Under the pieces are notes generated by a model, which worked only from the letters and a program-made list of their open reading frames with translations, ran no database searches and was not told the DNA's origin. A program made the position numbers and the translations under genes. A DNA stretch of 64,000 nucleotides, from the NCBI GenBank assembly GCA_036495715.1, contig DASXML010000010.1, forward strand, positions 1-64,000. Direction: 5' to 3'. Every line of letters starts with the position of its first letter. Position 1 is the stretch's first letter. Source of the DNA: Scandinavium sp036495715 (GTDB lineage Bacteria > Pseudomonadota > Gammaproteobacteria > Enterobacterales > Enterobacteriaceae). This document shows positions 1-8,816 of this stretch, in pieces.

Positions 1-204
1 TGAAGGGTGACGGTGAGCGCAGTGCGAAGCACCGATTTCAATTGCGGGGCCGGGGGGATTGCAAAGGGGAATTCGGTCATTCCCCTTTGCCCGTTCACGG
101 ATGAAAGTGCAGAGGTGTCTGCGGACATCAGGTGAACGGAATAGCGACCACCGCGCTTAACTGACTGGCATTAGCCCTCGGGCGCGTTTTCACATCACAC
201 TGAC
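1..204. other. Intergenic region downstream of gltA with a perfect hairpin
   Basis: No gene is supported in these 204 bases. The one clear structure is a perfect 12-bp inverted repeat at 61-72 and 79-90 with a 6-base loop (tcggtc). It has no T-tract on either side, so it is not a standard intrinsic terminator, although it lies downstream of gltA on the minus strand and could protect or end that transcript. The left edge of the window cuts whatever lies further on. Confidence 0.5.
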
Positions 205-1491
205 TTAGTGTTTTTTCACATCTGAACTGAATTCACGTTTTTCGTAGCCGGTGTACAGCTGGCGAGGACGCGCAATTTTCATGCCTTCGTTGTGCATTTC
301 GCTCCAGTGTGCAATCCAGCCGACGGTACGTGCCATGGCGAAGATAACGGTAAACATGGAAGACGGAATGCCCATCGCTTTCAGGATGATGCCGGAATAG
401 AAGTCTACGTTCGGGTAGAGTTTCTTCTCAATGAAGTACGGGTCGTTCAGCGCGATATGCTCAAGCTCCATTGCTACCTGCAACAGGTCGTCTTTGGTGC
501 CCAGCTCTTTCAGCACTTCGTGACAGGTTTCACGCATCACGGTCGCGCGCGGGTCATAGTTTTTGTAAACACGGTGACCAAAGCCCATCAGACGGAACGA
601 ATCGTTCTTGTCTTTCGCGCGGCGAACAAATTCAGGAATGTGCTCAACGGTGCTGATTTCTTCCAGCATCTTCAGTGCCGCTTCGTTGGCACCGCCGTGC
701 GCCGGTCCCCACAGGGACGCGATGCCCGCAGCGATACAGGCGAACGGGTTCGCGCCGGAAGAGCCTGCGGTACGTACGGTAGACGTGGACGCGTTCTGTT
801 CGTGATCCGCGTGCAGGATCAGAATACGGTCCATCGCGCGTTCCAGAACCGGGTTCACCACATAGTCTTCACACGGCGTGGAGAACATCATGTTGAGGAA
901 GTTGCCGGCGTAGGAGAGGTCATTGCGCGGATAAACAAAAGGCTGACCGATGGAATATTTGTAGCTCATCGCCGCCATGGTTGGCATTTTCGACAGCAAA
1001 CGGAATGCCGCGATTTCACGGTGACGTGGATTATTCACGTCCATGGCATCGTGATAAAACGCCGCCAGTGCGCCGGTCACGCCACACATCACCGCCATGG
1101 GGTGCGAGTCACGACGGAAGCCGTGGAACAGACGGGTAATCTGCTCGTGGATCATGGTGTGGCGGGTCACGATGGTACAGAATTCGTCGTACTGCGCCTG
1201 AGTCGGCTTTTCACCGTTCAGCAGGATGTAGCAGACTTCAAGGTAGTTAGATTCTGTCGCCAGCTGATCGATAGGGAAACCGCGATGCAGCAGAATACCT
1301 TCGTCACCGTCGATGAAGGTGATTTTCGATTCGCAGGATGCGGTGGAGGTAAAACCAGGGTCAAAAGTGAACATCCCTTTTGAACCGAGGGTACGGATGT
1401 CAATAACGTCTTCGCCGAGTGTGCCTTTTAACACATCCAGTTCGATAGCAGCATCACCGTTGAGAGTGAGCTTTGCCTTTGTATCAGCCAT
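205..1491 (-). CDS. gltA: Citrate synthase (type II, hexameric)
   Basis: Condenses acetyl-CoA and oxaloacetate to citrate, the entry step of the TCA cycle, in the cytoplasm. The 428-residue product matches E. coli GltA nearly residue for residue with one extra C-terminal residue. The catalytic triad is visible: His265 in WGPAHGG, His306 in FGHRVYKNYDPR and Asp363 in PNVDFYSG. The N-terminal segment found in NADH-inhibited Gram-negative enzymes is present (MADTKAKLTLNGDAA). The gene is divergent from sdhC across a 900-bp control region, as in E. coli, where ArcA and carbon source regulate both. Start chosen by match to the family N-terminus. Confidence 0.98.
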   Translation of the reverse strand: MADTKAKLTLNGDAAIELDVLKGTLGEDVIDIRTLGSKGMFTFDPGFTSTASCESKITFIDGDEGILLHRGFPIDQLATESNYLEVCYILLNGEKPTQAQYDEFCTIVTRHTMIHEQITRLFHGFRRDSHPMAVMCGVTGALAAFYHDAMDVNNPRHREIAAFRLLSKMPTMAAMSYKYSIGQPFVYPRNDLSYAGNFLNMMFSTPCEDYVVNPVLERAMDRILILHADHEQNASTSTVRTAGSSGANPFACIAAGIASLWGPAHGGANEAALKMLEEISTVEHIPEFVRRAKDKNDSFRLMGFGHRVYKNYDPRATVMRETCHEVLKELGTKDDLLQVAMELEHIALNDPYFIEKKLYPNVDFYSGIILKAMGIPSSMFTVIFAMARTVGWIAHWSEMHNEGMKIARPRQLYTGYEKREFSSDVKKH

Positions 1492-2067
1492 TTACGGTCT
1501 CCTTAGCGCCTTATTGCGTAAGACTGCGGATCCCGGATTTGCTTTCAGGGGGAAGTACGACGTTACCAGTTTGTTATTCGGCTCACCGCTCAGCTCACGA
1601 GGGAAACCAGGGTACAGAGCAAGGGGCGCCAGGGGGCATACGGTCAATCCACCATGAAACAACAGCAAATCAGAGTCTTAGCAGTCCGTTTATTCAAACC
1701 TGTCTATCACTATTAACTGTCGGCATTACATCGGTCAATACTTTCTCACTGTTATATCCATCATCTTTCAGGTTGCAGATGCGTTAGCGGCGTTCACAAA
1801 CCCGAATCACTTACCTGAGTAAACTCATCGGGATTCGCGCTCTTGCTGCCTTTTTGCATCGCAAAATCTCTCGGATAGATACATAACTTATTTCTCAAGA
1901 GAAAGCGTGACCCCATAACTTTTACGCATTATATGCCTTTTCGGATGTTGGTTGTAACAATAATGTTTAATCTTTGTCAAATATGGTGAGTAAAATTTAA
2001 AATAATGTTGTTATCGTGACCCTGATCACTGTTCCGCATAAAACCCGACAAACTATATGTAGGTTAA

Positions 2068-2096
2068 TTGTAATGATTTTGTGAACGTCCTATACT
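2068..2096 (+). promoter_or_regulatory. sdhC promoter (Psdh)
   Basis: A -35 hexamer TTGTAA at 2068-2073 and a -10 hexamer TATACT at 2091-2096 are separated by 17 bp. Both hexamers and the surrounding bases are the same as in the known E. coli sdhC promoter as I recall it. This promoter would drive sdhCDAB and read on into sucABCD. Confidence 0.8.
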
Positions 2097-2249
2097 GCCG
2101 CCAGGTCTCCGGAAACCCCTGCAATCCCGAGCCACCCAGCGTTGTAATGTGCCGTTTTAGCTCTTCTTTGTGGAGTTTTTACATGACGCGCAGTTATAGT
2201 AAGGACGCTGTCTGACCCGCATGCAGACCGGAGGAAGGAAATCCCATAG

Positions 2250-2355
2250 TCTTTCGTGCTACAGGTGCGTTGGCTGCGCCCGCTCTCCCCGGTCACATAG
2301 CTTTCTATGTTTTCGGGTTTCCCGGACTTGCCGCCTTCCTGTAACGCGAAATCCC
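2250..2355 (-). repeat. ERIC-type repeat in the sdhC 5' leader
   Basis: The stretch reads as an ERIC (IRU) element in reverse orientation. It contains GCGTTGGCTGCGC, then a diverged CTCCCCGGTCACATAG / CTATGTTTTCGGG centre that can fold, and ends with CTTGCCGCCTTCCTG. The E. coli leader lacks it: there the sequence passes from the purine-rich GGAGGAAGGAAATCCC through a shorter unrelated spacer to the GGGAATAATAAG before sdhC. The element lies downstream of the promoter, so it is transcribed into the sdh mRNA leader. The boundaries are approximate. Confidence 0.75.
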
Positions 2356-2391
2356 AAAGGGAATAATAAGAACAGCATGTGGGCGTTATTC

Positions 2392-2781
2392 ATGATAAAA
2401 AATGTGAAAAAACAAAGACCTGTCAATCTGGATCTCAAAACGATCCGATTCCCCGTAACGGCGATAGCGTCCATCCTCCACCGCGTTTCTGGCGTGATTA
2501 CCTTTGTGGCGGTTGGCATCCTGTTGTGGTTACTGGGCACCAGTCTCTCCTCTCCTGAAGGCTTCCAGGTCGCCAGTGCGATCATGAGCGGCTTCTTCGT
2601 TAAATTCATCCTCTGGGGCATTTTGACCGCACTGGCGTATCACGCCGTGGTGGGCATTCGTCATCTGATGATGGACTTTGGTTATCTGGAAGAGACCCTC
2701 GAAGTGGGCGTCCGGTCTGCCAATATTTCTTTTGTTATTACTGTCGTGCTTTCACTTCTCTCAGGAGTCCTCGTATGGTAA
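2392..2781 (+). CDS. sdhC: Succinate dehydrogenase cytochrome b556 subunit
   Basis: Membrane anchor of complex II that binds haem b and, with SdhD, forms the ubiquinone site. The 129-residue product has three transmembrane helices (about 27-50, 65-90, 108-128), the N-terminal KNVKKQRPVNLDL segment, Ser27 and Arg31 of the quinone pocket, and the haem ligand His84 in LAYHAVVGIRH. I chose the ATG at 2392 because it matches the standard 129-residue start. An in-frame ATG at 2377 would add MWALF and sits closer to the AAAGGGA at 2356-2362, so either could be used. The frame stays open further upstream through the ERIC repeat, which I consider accidental. sdhC overlaps sdhD by 7 nt. Confidence 0.95.
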   Translation: MIKNVKKQRPVNLDLKTIRFPVTAIASILHRVSGVITFVAVGILLWLLGTSLSSPEGFQVASAIMSGFFVKFILWGILTALAYHAVVGIRHLMMDFGYLEETLEVGVRSANISFVITVVLSLLSGVLVW

Positions 2782-3122
2782 GCAACGCCTCAGCACTAGG
2801 ACGCAACGGCGTACATGACTTCATCCTCGTACGTGCCACCGCGATTGTCCTCACCTTGTACATTATCTACATGGTGGTGTTCTTCGCGACCCACGGCTCG
2901 CTCACCTGGGAAGTCTGGACGGGTTTCTTCTCTTCCGCTTTCACCAAAGTCTTCACCCTGCTGGCTCTGTTTTCCATCTTAATCCATGCCTGGATTGGCA
3001 TGTGGCAGGTGTTGACCGACTACGTTAAACCGCTGGCTATTCGCCTACCGCTGCAACTGGCTATCGTCGTTGCTCTGGTGGTTTACGTGATTTATGGATT
3101 TGTTGTGGTGTGGGGTGTGTAA
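2775..3122 (+). CDS. sdhD: Succinate dehydrogenase membrane anchor subunit
   Basis: Second membrane anchor of complex II. The product has 115 residues, the usual length, with three transmembrane helices. His71 in SILIHAWIGMW is the position of the second haem b ligand, and Tyr83 in LTDY is the quinone-contacting tyrosine in E. coli. It starts 7 nt inside sdhC, and its TAA shares a base with the sdhA ATG (TAATG), so translation of the three genes is probably coupled. Confidence 0.97.
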   Translation: MVSNASALGRNGVHDFILVRATAIVLTLYIIYMVVFFATHGSLTWEVWTGFFSSAFTKVFTLLALFSILIHAWIGMWQVLTDYVKPLAIRLPLQLAIVVALVVYVIYGFVVVWGV

Positions 3123-4888
3123 TGAAACTGCCAGTCAGAGAATTTGATGCTGTAGTTATCGGTGCAGGTGGCGCAGGTATGCGTGCCGCGCTGCAAATTT
3201 CCCAGAGCGGCCAGACCTGTGCGCTGCTCTCTAAAGTCTTCCCGACCCGTTCCCATACCGTGTCTGCGCAGGGTGGTATCACCGTCGCACTCGGTAACAC
3301 CCATGAAGATAACTGGGAATGGCACATGTACGACACCGTAAAAGGGTCGGACTACATCGGTGACCAGGACGCAATCGAATATATGTGTAAGACCGGCCCG
3401 GAAGCGATTCTGGAGCTGGAACATATGGGTCTGCCGTTCTCCCGTCTGGACGATGGCACGATTTATCAGCGCCCGTTTGGCGGCCAGTCGAAAAACTTCG
3501 GCGGCGAGCAGGCGGCACGTACCGCGGCGGCGGCTGACCGTACCGGTCACGCACTGCTGCACACGCTGTACCAGCAGAACCTGAAAAACCACACCACGAT
3601 TTTCTCCGAGTGGTATGCGTTGGATCTGGTGAAAAACCAGGATGGCGCGGTGATGGGTTGTACCGCTCTGTGCATCGAAACCGGTGAAGTCGTGTACTTC
3701 AAAGCCAAGGCCACTGTGCTGGCAACCGGCGGCGCGGGCCGTATTTACCAGTCCACGACCAACGCGCATATCAACACCGGTGACGGCGTGGGTATGGCTA
3801 TCCGCGCAGGTGTGCCTGTGCAGGATATGGAAATGTGGCAGTTCCACCCAACCGGTATTGCCGGTGCGGGCGTACTGGTTACCGAAGGCTGTCGTGGTGA
3901 AGGCGGTTATCTGCTGAACAAACACGGCGAGCGCTTCATGGAGCGTTATGCCCCGAATGCGAAAGACCTGGCGGGTCGTGATGTGGTGGCGCGTTCCATC
4001 ATGATCGAAATCCGTGAAGGTCGTGGCTGCGACGGCCCGTGGGGTCCGCATGCCAAACTGAAACTCGATCACCTCGGCAAAGACGTTCTTGAATCGCGCC
4101 TGCCGGGTATCCTTGAACTCTCTCGCACCTTCGCGCACGTTGACCCAATCAAAGAGCCGATCCCGGTTATCCCAACCTGCCATTACATGATGGGCGGTAT
4201 TCCGACCAAAGTGACCGGTCAGGCGCTGACTGTGAATGAGAAAGGCGAAGATGTCGTTATCCCTGGTCTGTTCGCTGTAGGTGAGATCGCCTGCGTATCG
4301 GTACACGGCGCGAACCGTCTGGGCGGTAACTCGCTGCTGGACCTGGTAGTGTTTGGTCGTGCGGCCGGTCTGCATCTGCAAGAGTCTATCGCCGAGCAGG
4401 GCGCACTGCGCGATGCCAGCGAATCTGATATTGACGCTTCTCTGGAACGTCTCAACCGCTGGAACAACACCCGTAGCGGTGAAGATCCGGTGGAAATCCG
4501 CAAAGCACTGCAGGAATGTATGCAGCACAACTTCTCGGTATTCCGTGAAGGTGACGCGATGGCGAAAGGTCTGGAACAGTTGAAAGTGATCCGCGAGCGC
4601 CTCAAAAACGCCCGTCTGGATGACACGTCAAGCGAATTCAACACCCAGCGCGTTGAATGTCTGGAGCTGGATAACCTGATGGAAACCGCGTTTGCGACCG
4701 CGGTGTCAGCGAACTTCCGTACCGAAAGCCGTGGCGCACACAGCCGCTTCGACTTCCCGGAGCGTGATGACGCGAACTGGCTCTGTCATTCCCTGTACCA
4801 GCCGCAGTCTGAATCCATGACACGTCGTGAAGTGAACATGGAACCGAAACTGCGTCCGGCATTCCCGCCGAAAGTGCGTACCTACTAA
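3122..4888 (+). CDS. sdhA: Succinate dehydrogenase flavoprotein subunit
   Basis: Catalytic subunit that oxidises succinate to fumarate at the cytoplasmic face of the inner membrane. It has 588 residues, as in E. coli. An N-terminal dinucleotide fold (VVIGAGGAGMRAA, 11-24) is followed by His45 in TRSHTVSAQGG, the residue that carries covalent FAD. Substrate-site segments include QFHPTGI, the RGRGCDGPWG region and HGANRLGGNSLLDLVVFGR. The start is the ATG in the TAATG overlap with sdhD. A longer frame from 3110 would only add MGCV from within sdhD. Confidence 0.98.
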   Translation: MKLPVREFDAVVIGAGGAGMRAALQISQSGQTCALLSKVFPTRSHTVSAQGGITVALGNTHEDNWEWHMYDTVKGSDYIGDQDAIEYMCKTGPEAILELEHMGLPFSRLDDGTIYQRPFGGQSKNFGGEQAARTAAAADRTGHALLHTLYQQNLKNHTTIFSEWYALDLVKNQDGAVMGCTALCIETGEVVYFKAKATVLATGGAGRIYQSTTNAHINTGDGVGMAIRAGVPVQDMEMWQFHPTGIAGAGVLVTEGCRGEGGYLLNKHGERFMERYAPNAKDLAGRDVVARSIMIEIREGRGCDGPWGPHAKLKLDHLGKDVLESRLPGILELSRTFAHVDPIKEPIPVIPTCHYMMGGIPTKVTGQALTVNEKGEDVVIPGLFAVGEIACVSVHGANRLGGNSLLDLVVFGRAAGLHLQESIAEQGALRDASESDIDASLERLNRWNNTRSGEDPVEIRKALQECMQHNFSVFREGDAMAKGLEQLKVIRERLKNARLDDTSSEFNTQRVECLELDNLMETAFATAVSANFRTESRGAHSRFDFPERDDANWLCHSLYQPQSESMTRREVNMEPKLRPAFPPKVRTY

Positions 4889-4904
4889 TTGCGGAGACAG
4901 GAAA

Positions 4905-5621
4905 ATGAGACTCGAGTTTTCAGTTTATCGTTATAACCCGGATGTCGACGATGCTCCGCGTATGCAGGATTACACCCTCGAAGCGGAAGAAGGGCGCGAC
5001 ATGATGCTGCTGGATGCGTTGATCCAGCTGAAAGAACAAGACCCGACGCTGTCGTTCCGTCGTTCCTGCCGTGAAGGCGTTTGCGGCTCCGACGGCGTGA
5101 ACATGAACGGTAAGAATGGCCTGGCGTGTGTGACCCCCATTTCTGCACTGCAACGTGCCGGACAGAAAATTGTGATTCGCCCGCTGCCTGGTTTACCGGT
5201 GGTGCGCGATTTGGTGGTAGACATGGGGCAGTTCTATGCCCAATATGAGAAGATTAAACCTTACTTGTTGAATAATGGGCAAAATCCACCCGCTCGCGAG
5301 CATTTACAGTCGCCTGAGCAGCGTGAAAAACTGGATGGCCTGTACGAGTGTATTCTCTGTGCATGTTGTTCCACGTCTTGCCCATCATTCTGGTGGAACC
5401 CGGACAAGTTCATCGGCCCGGCCGGTCTGCTGGCAGCGTATCGCTTCCTGATCGACAGCCGCGATACCGAAACCGACAACCGCCTTGAAGGGTTAAGTGA
5501 CGCTTTCAGCGTATTCCGCTGCCATAGCATCATGAACTGCGTCAGTGTATGTCCTAAAGGACTTAACCCGACGCGCGCCATCGGTCACATTAAGTCGATG
5601 TTGCTGAACCGTAGTGCGTAA
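4905..5621 (+). CDS. sdhB: Succinate dehydrogenase iron-sulfur subunit
   Basis: Electron-transfer subunit of complex II, 238 residues, the standard length. Three cluster motifs occur in order: CREGVCGSDGVNMNG with a further Cys in LAC for [2Fe-2S] (about 55-75), CILCACCSTSCPS for [4Fe-4S] (about 149-161) and CHSIMNCVSVCPKG for [3Fe-4S] (about 206-219). It lies 16 nt after sdhA and is the last gene of the sdh part. The spacer to sucA holds REP and ERIC-like repeats. Confidence 0.98.
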   Translation: MRLEFSVYRYNPDVDDAPRMQDYTLEAEEGRDMMLLDALIQLKEQDPTLSFRRSCREGVCGSDGVNMNGKNGLACVTPISALQRAGQKIVIRPLPGLPVVRDLVVDMGQFYAQYEKIKPYLLNNGQNPPAREHLQSPEQREKLDGLYECILCACCSTSCPSFWWNPDKFIGPAGLLAAYRFLIDSRDTETDNRLEGLSDAFSVFRCHSIMNCVSVCPKGLNPTRAIGHIKSMLLNRSA

Positions 5622-5629
5622 GTAGTCAT

Positions 5630-5697
5630 GCCGGATGGCGCTGTGCTTATCCGGCCTACAACATCTGTAGGCCCGGTAAACGCAGCACCACCGGGCA
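5630..5697. repeat. BIME: two inverted REP units after sdhB
   Basis: A REP unit at 5630-5660 (GCCGGATGGCGCTGTGCTTA then TCCGGCCTACA) is followed by a second in opposite orientation at 5666-5697 (TGTAGGCCCGGTAAACGCAG then CACCACCGGGCA). This paired head-to-head layout is a typical BIME. It sits in the sdhB-sucA spacer, where the E. coli operon also has REP sequences; such units can stabilise upstream mRNA. Confidence 0.9.
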
Positions 5698-5711
5698 AAA
5701 AAGGAATTGCA

Positions 5712-5886
5712 GGAAACCTCTAAAAACTGCCGTATTTGGCATCTATAACCGAGATGTTCAGCGCGAAGCAAGGCGCGACTGAACGAATCCCAGGAGCATA
5801 GATAACTATGTGACTGGGGTGAGTGAGAGGCGCAACGCAGTTGCAGCCTGAACAGCGACGGTTAGAGGGCGGTTTTTAAAGGTTCC
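5712..5886. repeat. Composite repeat with terminal inverted repeats and an ERIC-like core
   Basis: The segment is bounded by near-matching inverted termini: GGAAACCTCTAAAAACTGCC at 5712-5731 and, read on the other strand, GGAACCTTTAAAAACCGCCC at 5867-5886. Inside are a hairpin GTTCAGCGCG / CGCGACTGAAC (about 5757-5785) and an ERIC-like centre with CCCAGGAGCATAG and CTATGTGACTGGG, then GCAACGCAGTTGCAGCCTGAA. It looks like a small non-autonomous element of about 175 bp with no coding capacity, lying inside the sdh-suc transcription unit. Confidence 0.65.
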
Positions 5887-5994
5887 TTCGCGGGCCCGAC
5901 TAGAAGAGCTCGCAAGTGAACCCCGGCACGTACACCTTGTGTACGTGGTTGTTTCTACGGCGAAAGTAAGCATAAAAATGCTTAAGGGATCACG

Positions 5995-8802
5995 ATGCAG
6001 AACGGCGCAATGAAAGCCTGGCTGGACTCTTCTTACCTCTCTGGCTCCAACCAGAGCTGGATAGAACAGCTCTATGAAGACTTCTTAACCGATCCTGACT
6101 CTGTCGACGCCAACTGGCGTTCAATGTTCCAGCAGTTACCTGGTACCGGAGTCAAACCGGATCAATTCCACTCTACTACGCGTGATTATTTCCGTCGTCT
6201 GGCGAAGGATGCGTCACGTTACTCATCCGCGATCTCCGACCCTGACGCTAATGTGAAGCAGGTTAAAGTCCTGCAGCTGATCAACGCTTATCGCTTCCGT
6301 GGTCATCAGGACGCTAACCTCGATCCATTAGGACTGTGGAAACAGGAGCGGGTGTCTGATTTAGACCCGGCTTACCACGATCTTTCCGAGGCGGATTTCC
6401 AGGACAGCTTTAACGTTGGCTCGTTTGCCATCGGTAAAGAGACGATGAAGCTGGGCGAACTGATTGCCGCTCTCAAGCAGACGTACTGCGGCTCCATCGG
6501 CGCGGAATACATGCATATTACGTCTACGGAAGAGAAACGCTGGATCCAGCAGCGTATCGAATCGGCGGTCGGTCACGCGAACTTTAGCGTTGAAGAGAAA
6601 AAACGCTTCCTTACCGAACTGACCGCAGCGGAAGGCCTGGAGCGTTATCTGGGCGCGAAATTCCCGGGTGCGAAACGTTTCTCGCTGGAAGGCGGCGATG
6701 CGCTGGTGCCAATGCTGAAAGAACTTATCCGCCATGCGGGTAAGAGCGGCACCCGTGAAGTGGTGCTGGGTATGGCGCACCGTGGTCGTCTGAACGTGCT
6801 GATCAACGTGCTCGGTAAAAAGCCGCAGGACCTGTTCGACGAATTCGCCGGTAAGCATAAAGAACACCTTGGCACCGGTGACGTGAAATACCACATGGGC
6901 TTCTCGTCAGACATCGAAACCGAAGGCGGCCTGGTGCACCTGGCGCTGGCGTTCAACCCGTCGCACCTTGAAATCGTGAGCCCGGTGGTTATCGGCTCCG
7001 TGCGTGCGCGTCTTGACAGGCTCGAAGAGCCAAGCAGCAACAAAGTGTTGCCTATCACCATTCACGGTGATGCGGCGGTTGCCGGGCAGGGCGTGGTTCA
7101 GGAAACCCTGAACATGTCCAAAGCGCGCGGATACGAAGTGGGCGGTACTGTTCGCATCGTTATCAACAACCAGGTGGGCTTCACCACCTCTAACCCGCTG
7201 GATGCGCGTTCCACGCCGTACTGTACCGATATCGGTAAGATGGTGATGGCGCCGATTTTCCACGTGAACGCGGATGACCCGGAAGCAGTGGCATTTGTCA
7301 CCCGTCTGGCGCTCGATTTCCGTAATACCTTCAAACGCGATGTGTTCATCGACCTGGTGTGTTATCGCCGTCACGGCCATAACGAAGCCGACGAGCCGAG
7401 TGCAACGCAGCCGCTGATGTACCAGAAAATCAAAAAACATCCGACCCCACGCAAACTCTACGCTGACAAGCTGGAAGGCGATAAAGTGGCGACGCTGGAA
7501 GATGCGACCGAAATGGTCAATCTGTACCGCGACGCGCTGGATGCTGGCGAATGTGTGGTGAAAGAGTGGCGTCCGATGAACATGCATTCGTTCACCTGGT
7601 CACCGTATCTCAACCACGAGTGGGATGAGAGCTACCCGAACAAAGTTGACATGAAGCGCTTGCAGGAATTGGCTAAGCGTATCAGCACCGTGCCTGACGC
7701 GGTTGAAATGCAGTCTCGCGTAGCGAAAATCTACGGCGACCGTCAGTCGATGGCCGCAGGCGAGAAAATGTTCGACTGGGGCGGTGCGGAAAACCTGGCT
7801 TACGCCACGCTGGTTGACGAAGGCATTCCTGTTCGTCTGTCCGGTGAAGACTCCGGTCGCGGAACGTTTTTCCATCGTCACGCGGTGATCCACAACCAGA
7901 CGAACGGTTCCACTTATACTCCGCTGCAACATGTGCATAACGGTCAGGGCCAGTTCAAGGTCTGGGACTCCGTGCTGTCAGAAGAAGCGGTACTGGCATT
8001 TGAATACGGCTACGCCACCGCAGAGCCGCGAATCCTGACTATCTGGGAAGCGCAGTTCGGTGACTTCGCCAACGGTGCGCAGGTGGTTATCGACCAGTTC
8101 ATCAGTTCCGGCGAGCAAAAATGGGGCCGTATGTGTGGCCTGACCATGCTGCTGCCACACGGTTACGAAGGCCAGGGTCCGGAGCACTCCTCCGCACGTC
8201 TGGAGCGTTATCTGCAACTGTGTGCTGAACAAAATATGCAGGTGTGCGTGCCGTCTACTCCGGCTCAGGTCTATCACATGCTGCGTCGCCAGGCGCTGCG
8301 CGGGATGCGCCGTCCGCTGGTGGTGATGTCACCGAAATCGCTGCTGCGTCACCCGCTGGCAGTTTCCAGCCTCGACGATTTGGCCAATGGCACCTTTATG
8401 CCTGCAATTGGCGAAGTGGATGCGCTGGATCCGAAAGGCGTTAAACGCGTGGTGATGTGCTCCGGTAAGGTTTACTACGACCTGCTGGAACAGCGCCGCA
8501 AGAACGATCAGAAAGATGTCGCCATCGTGCGTATCGAACAGCTTTATCCGTTCCCGCATCAGGCGATGCAGGACGTACTGAAAGCTTATTCTCACGTGCA
8601 TGATTTTGTCTGGTGTCAGGAAGAGCCGCTCAACCAGGGCGCCTGGTATTGCAGCCAACATCACCTGCGTGAAGTGATTCCATTTGGGTCTGCCCTGCGT
8701 TATGCAGGTCGCCCGGCCTCCGCCTCTCCGGCGGTAGGGTATATGTCTGTTCACCAGAAGCAGCAACAAGATCTGGTCAATGACGCGCTGAACGTCGATT
8801 AA
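5995..8802 (+). CDS. sucA: 2-oxoglutarate dehydrogenase E1 component
   Basis: Thiamine-diphosphate-dependent decarboxylase of the 2-oxoglutarate dehydrogenase complex. The 935-residue product is two longer than E. coli SucA. Conserved segments include LINAYRFRGHQ, the cofactor-binding GMAHRGRLNVL, the GDAAVAGQGVVQE loop, RIVINNQVGFTT, CYRRHGHNEADEP and C-terminal LPHGYEGQGPEHSSARLER. The start has a good ribosome site (AAGGGA at 5984-5989). Downstream sucB follows after 14 nt. Transcription comes mainly from the sdhC promoter; a weak internal promoter is known in E. coli. Confidence 0.98.
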   Translation: MQNGAMKAWLDSSYLSGSNQSWIEQLYEDFLTDPDSVDANWRSMFQQLPGTGVKPDQFHSTTRDYFRRLAKDASRYSSAISDPDANVKQVKVLQLINAYRFRGHQDANLDPLGLWKQERVSDLDPAYHDLSEADFQDSFNVGSFAIGKETMKLGELIAALKQTYCGSIGAEYMHITSTEEKRWIQQRIESAVGHANFSVEEKKRFLTELTAAEGLERYLGAKFPGAKRFSLEGGDALVPMLKELIRHAGKSGTREVVLGMAHRGRLNVLINVLGKKPQDLFDEFAGKHKEHLGTGDVKYHMGFSSDIETEGGLVHLALAFNPSHLEIVSPVVIGSVRARLDRLEEPSSNKVLPITIHGDAAVAGQGVVQETLNMSKARGYEVGGTVRIVINNQVGFTTSNPLDARSTPYCTDIGKMVMAPIFHVNADDPEAVAFVTRLALDFRNTFKRDVFIDLVCYRRHGHNEADEPSATQPLMYQKIKKHPTPRKLYADKLEGDKVATLEDATEMVNLYRDALDAGECVVKEWRPMNMHSFTWSPYLNHEWDESYPNKVDMKRLQELAKRISTVPDAVEMQSRVAKIYGDRQSMAAGEKMFDWGGAENLAYATLVDEGIPVRLSGEDSGRGTFFHRHAVIHNQTNGSTYTPLQHVHNGQGQFKVWDSVLSEEAVLAFEYGYATAEPRILTIWEAQFGDFANGAQVVIDQFISSGEQKWGRMCGLTMLLPHGYEGQGPEHSSARLERYLQLCAEQNMQVCVPSTPAQVYHMLRRQALRGMRRPLVVMSPKSLLRHPLAVSSLDDLANGTFMPAIGEVDALDPKGVKRVVMCSGKVYYDLLEQRRKNDQKDVAIVRIEQLYPFPHQAMQDVLKAYSHVHDFVWCQEEPLNQGAWYCSQHHLREVIPFGSALRYAGRPASASPAVGYMSVHQKQQQDLVNDALNVD

Positions 8803-8816
8803 TTAAAGGATACAAA

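Larger units (their letters stand above)
1492..2391. promoter_or_regulatory. Divergent gltA / sdhC control region
   Basis: This 900-bp gene-free region separates gltA from sdhC. The half next to sdhC (about 1980-2250) agrees closely with the E. coli sdhC upstream sequence as I recall it. The gltA-proximal half is AT-rich around 1900-2000 and should hold the gltA promoters, which I cannot place with confidence. Sites for ArcA, FNR and CRP are known in the E. coli equivalent, but I have not assigned individual sites here. An ERIC-type repeat occupies about 2250-2355 in the sdhC leader. Confidence 0.7.

Noticed and set aside
292..1383. 363-residue open frame on the plus strand
   Set aside because: It is antisense to gltA, rich in His, Arg and Gln as expected from the complement of a GC-rich gene, and has no recognisable family.
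2221..2391. N-terminal extension of SdhC through the leader
   Set aside because: The frame is open by chance across the ERIC repeat; the extension has no similarity to SdhC and the conserved start lies downstream.
3092..4528. 478-residue open frame on the minus strand
   Set aside because: Complement of sdhA; composition typical of shadow frames and the sdhA protein is unmistakable.
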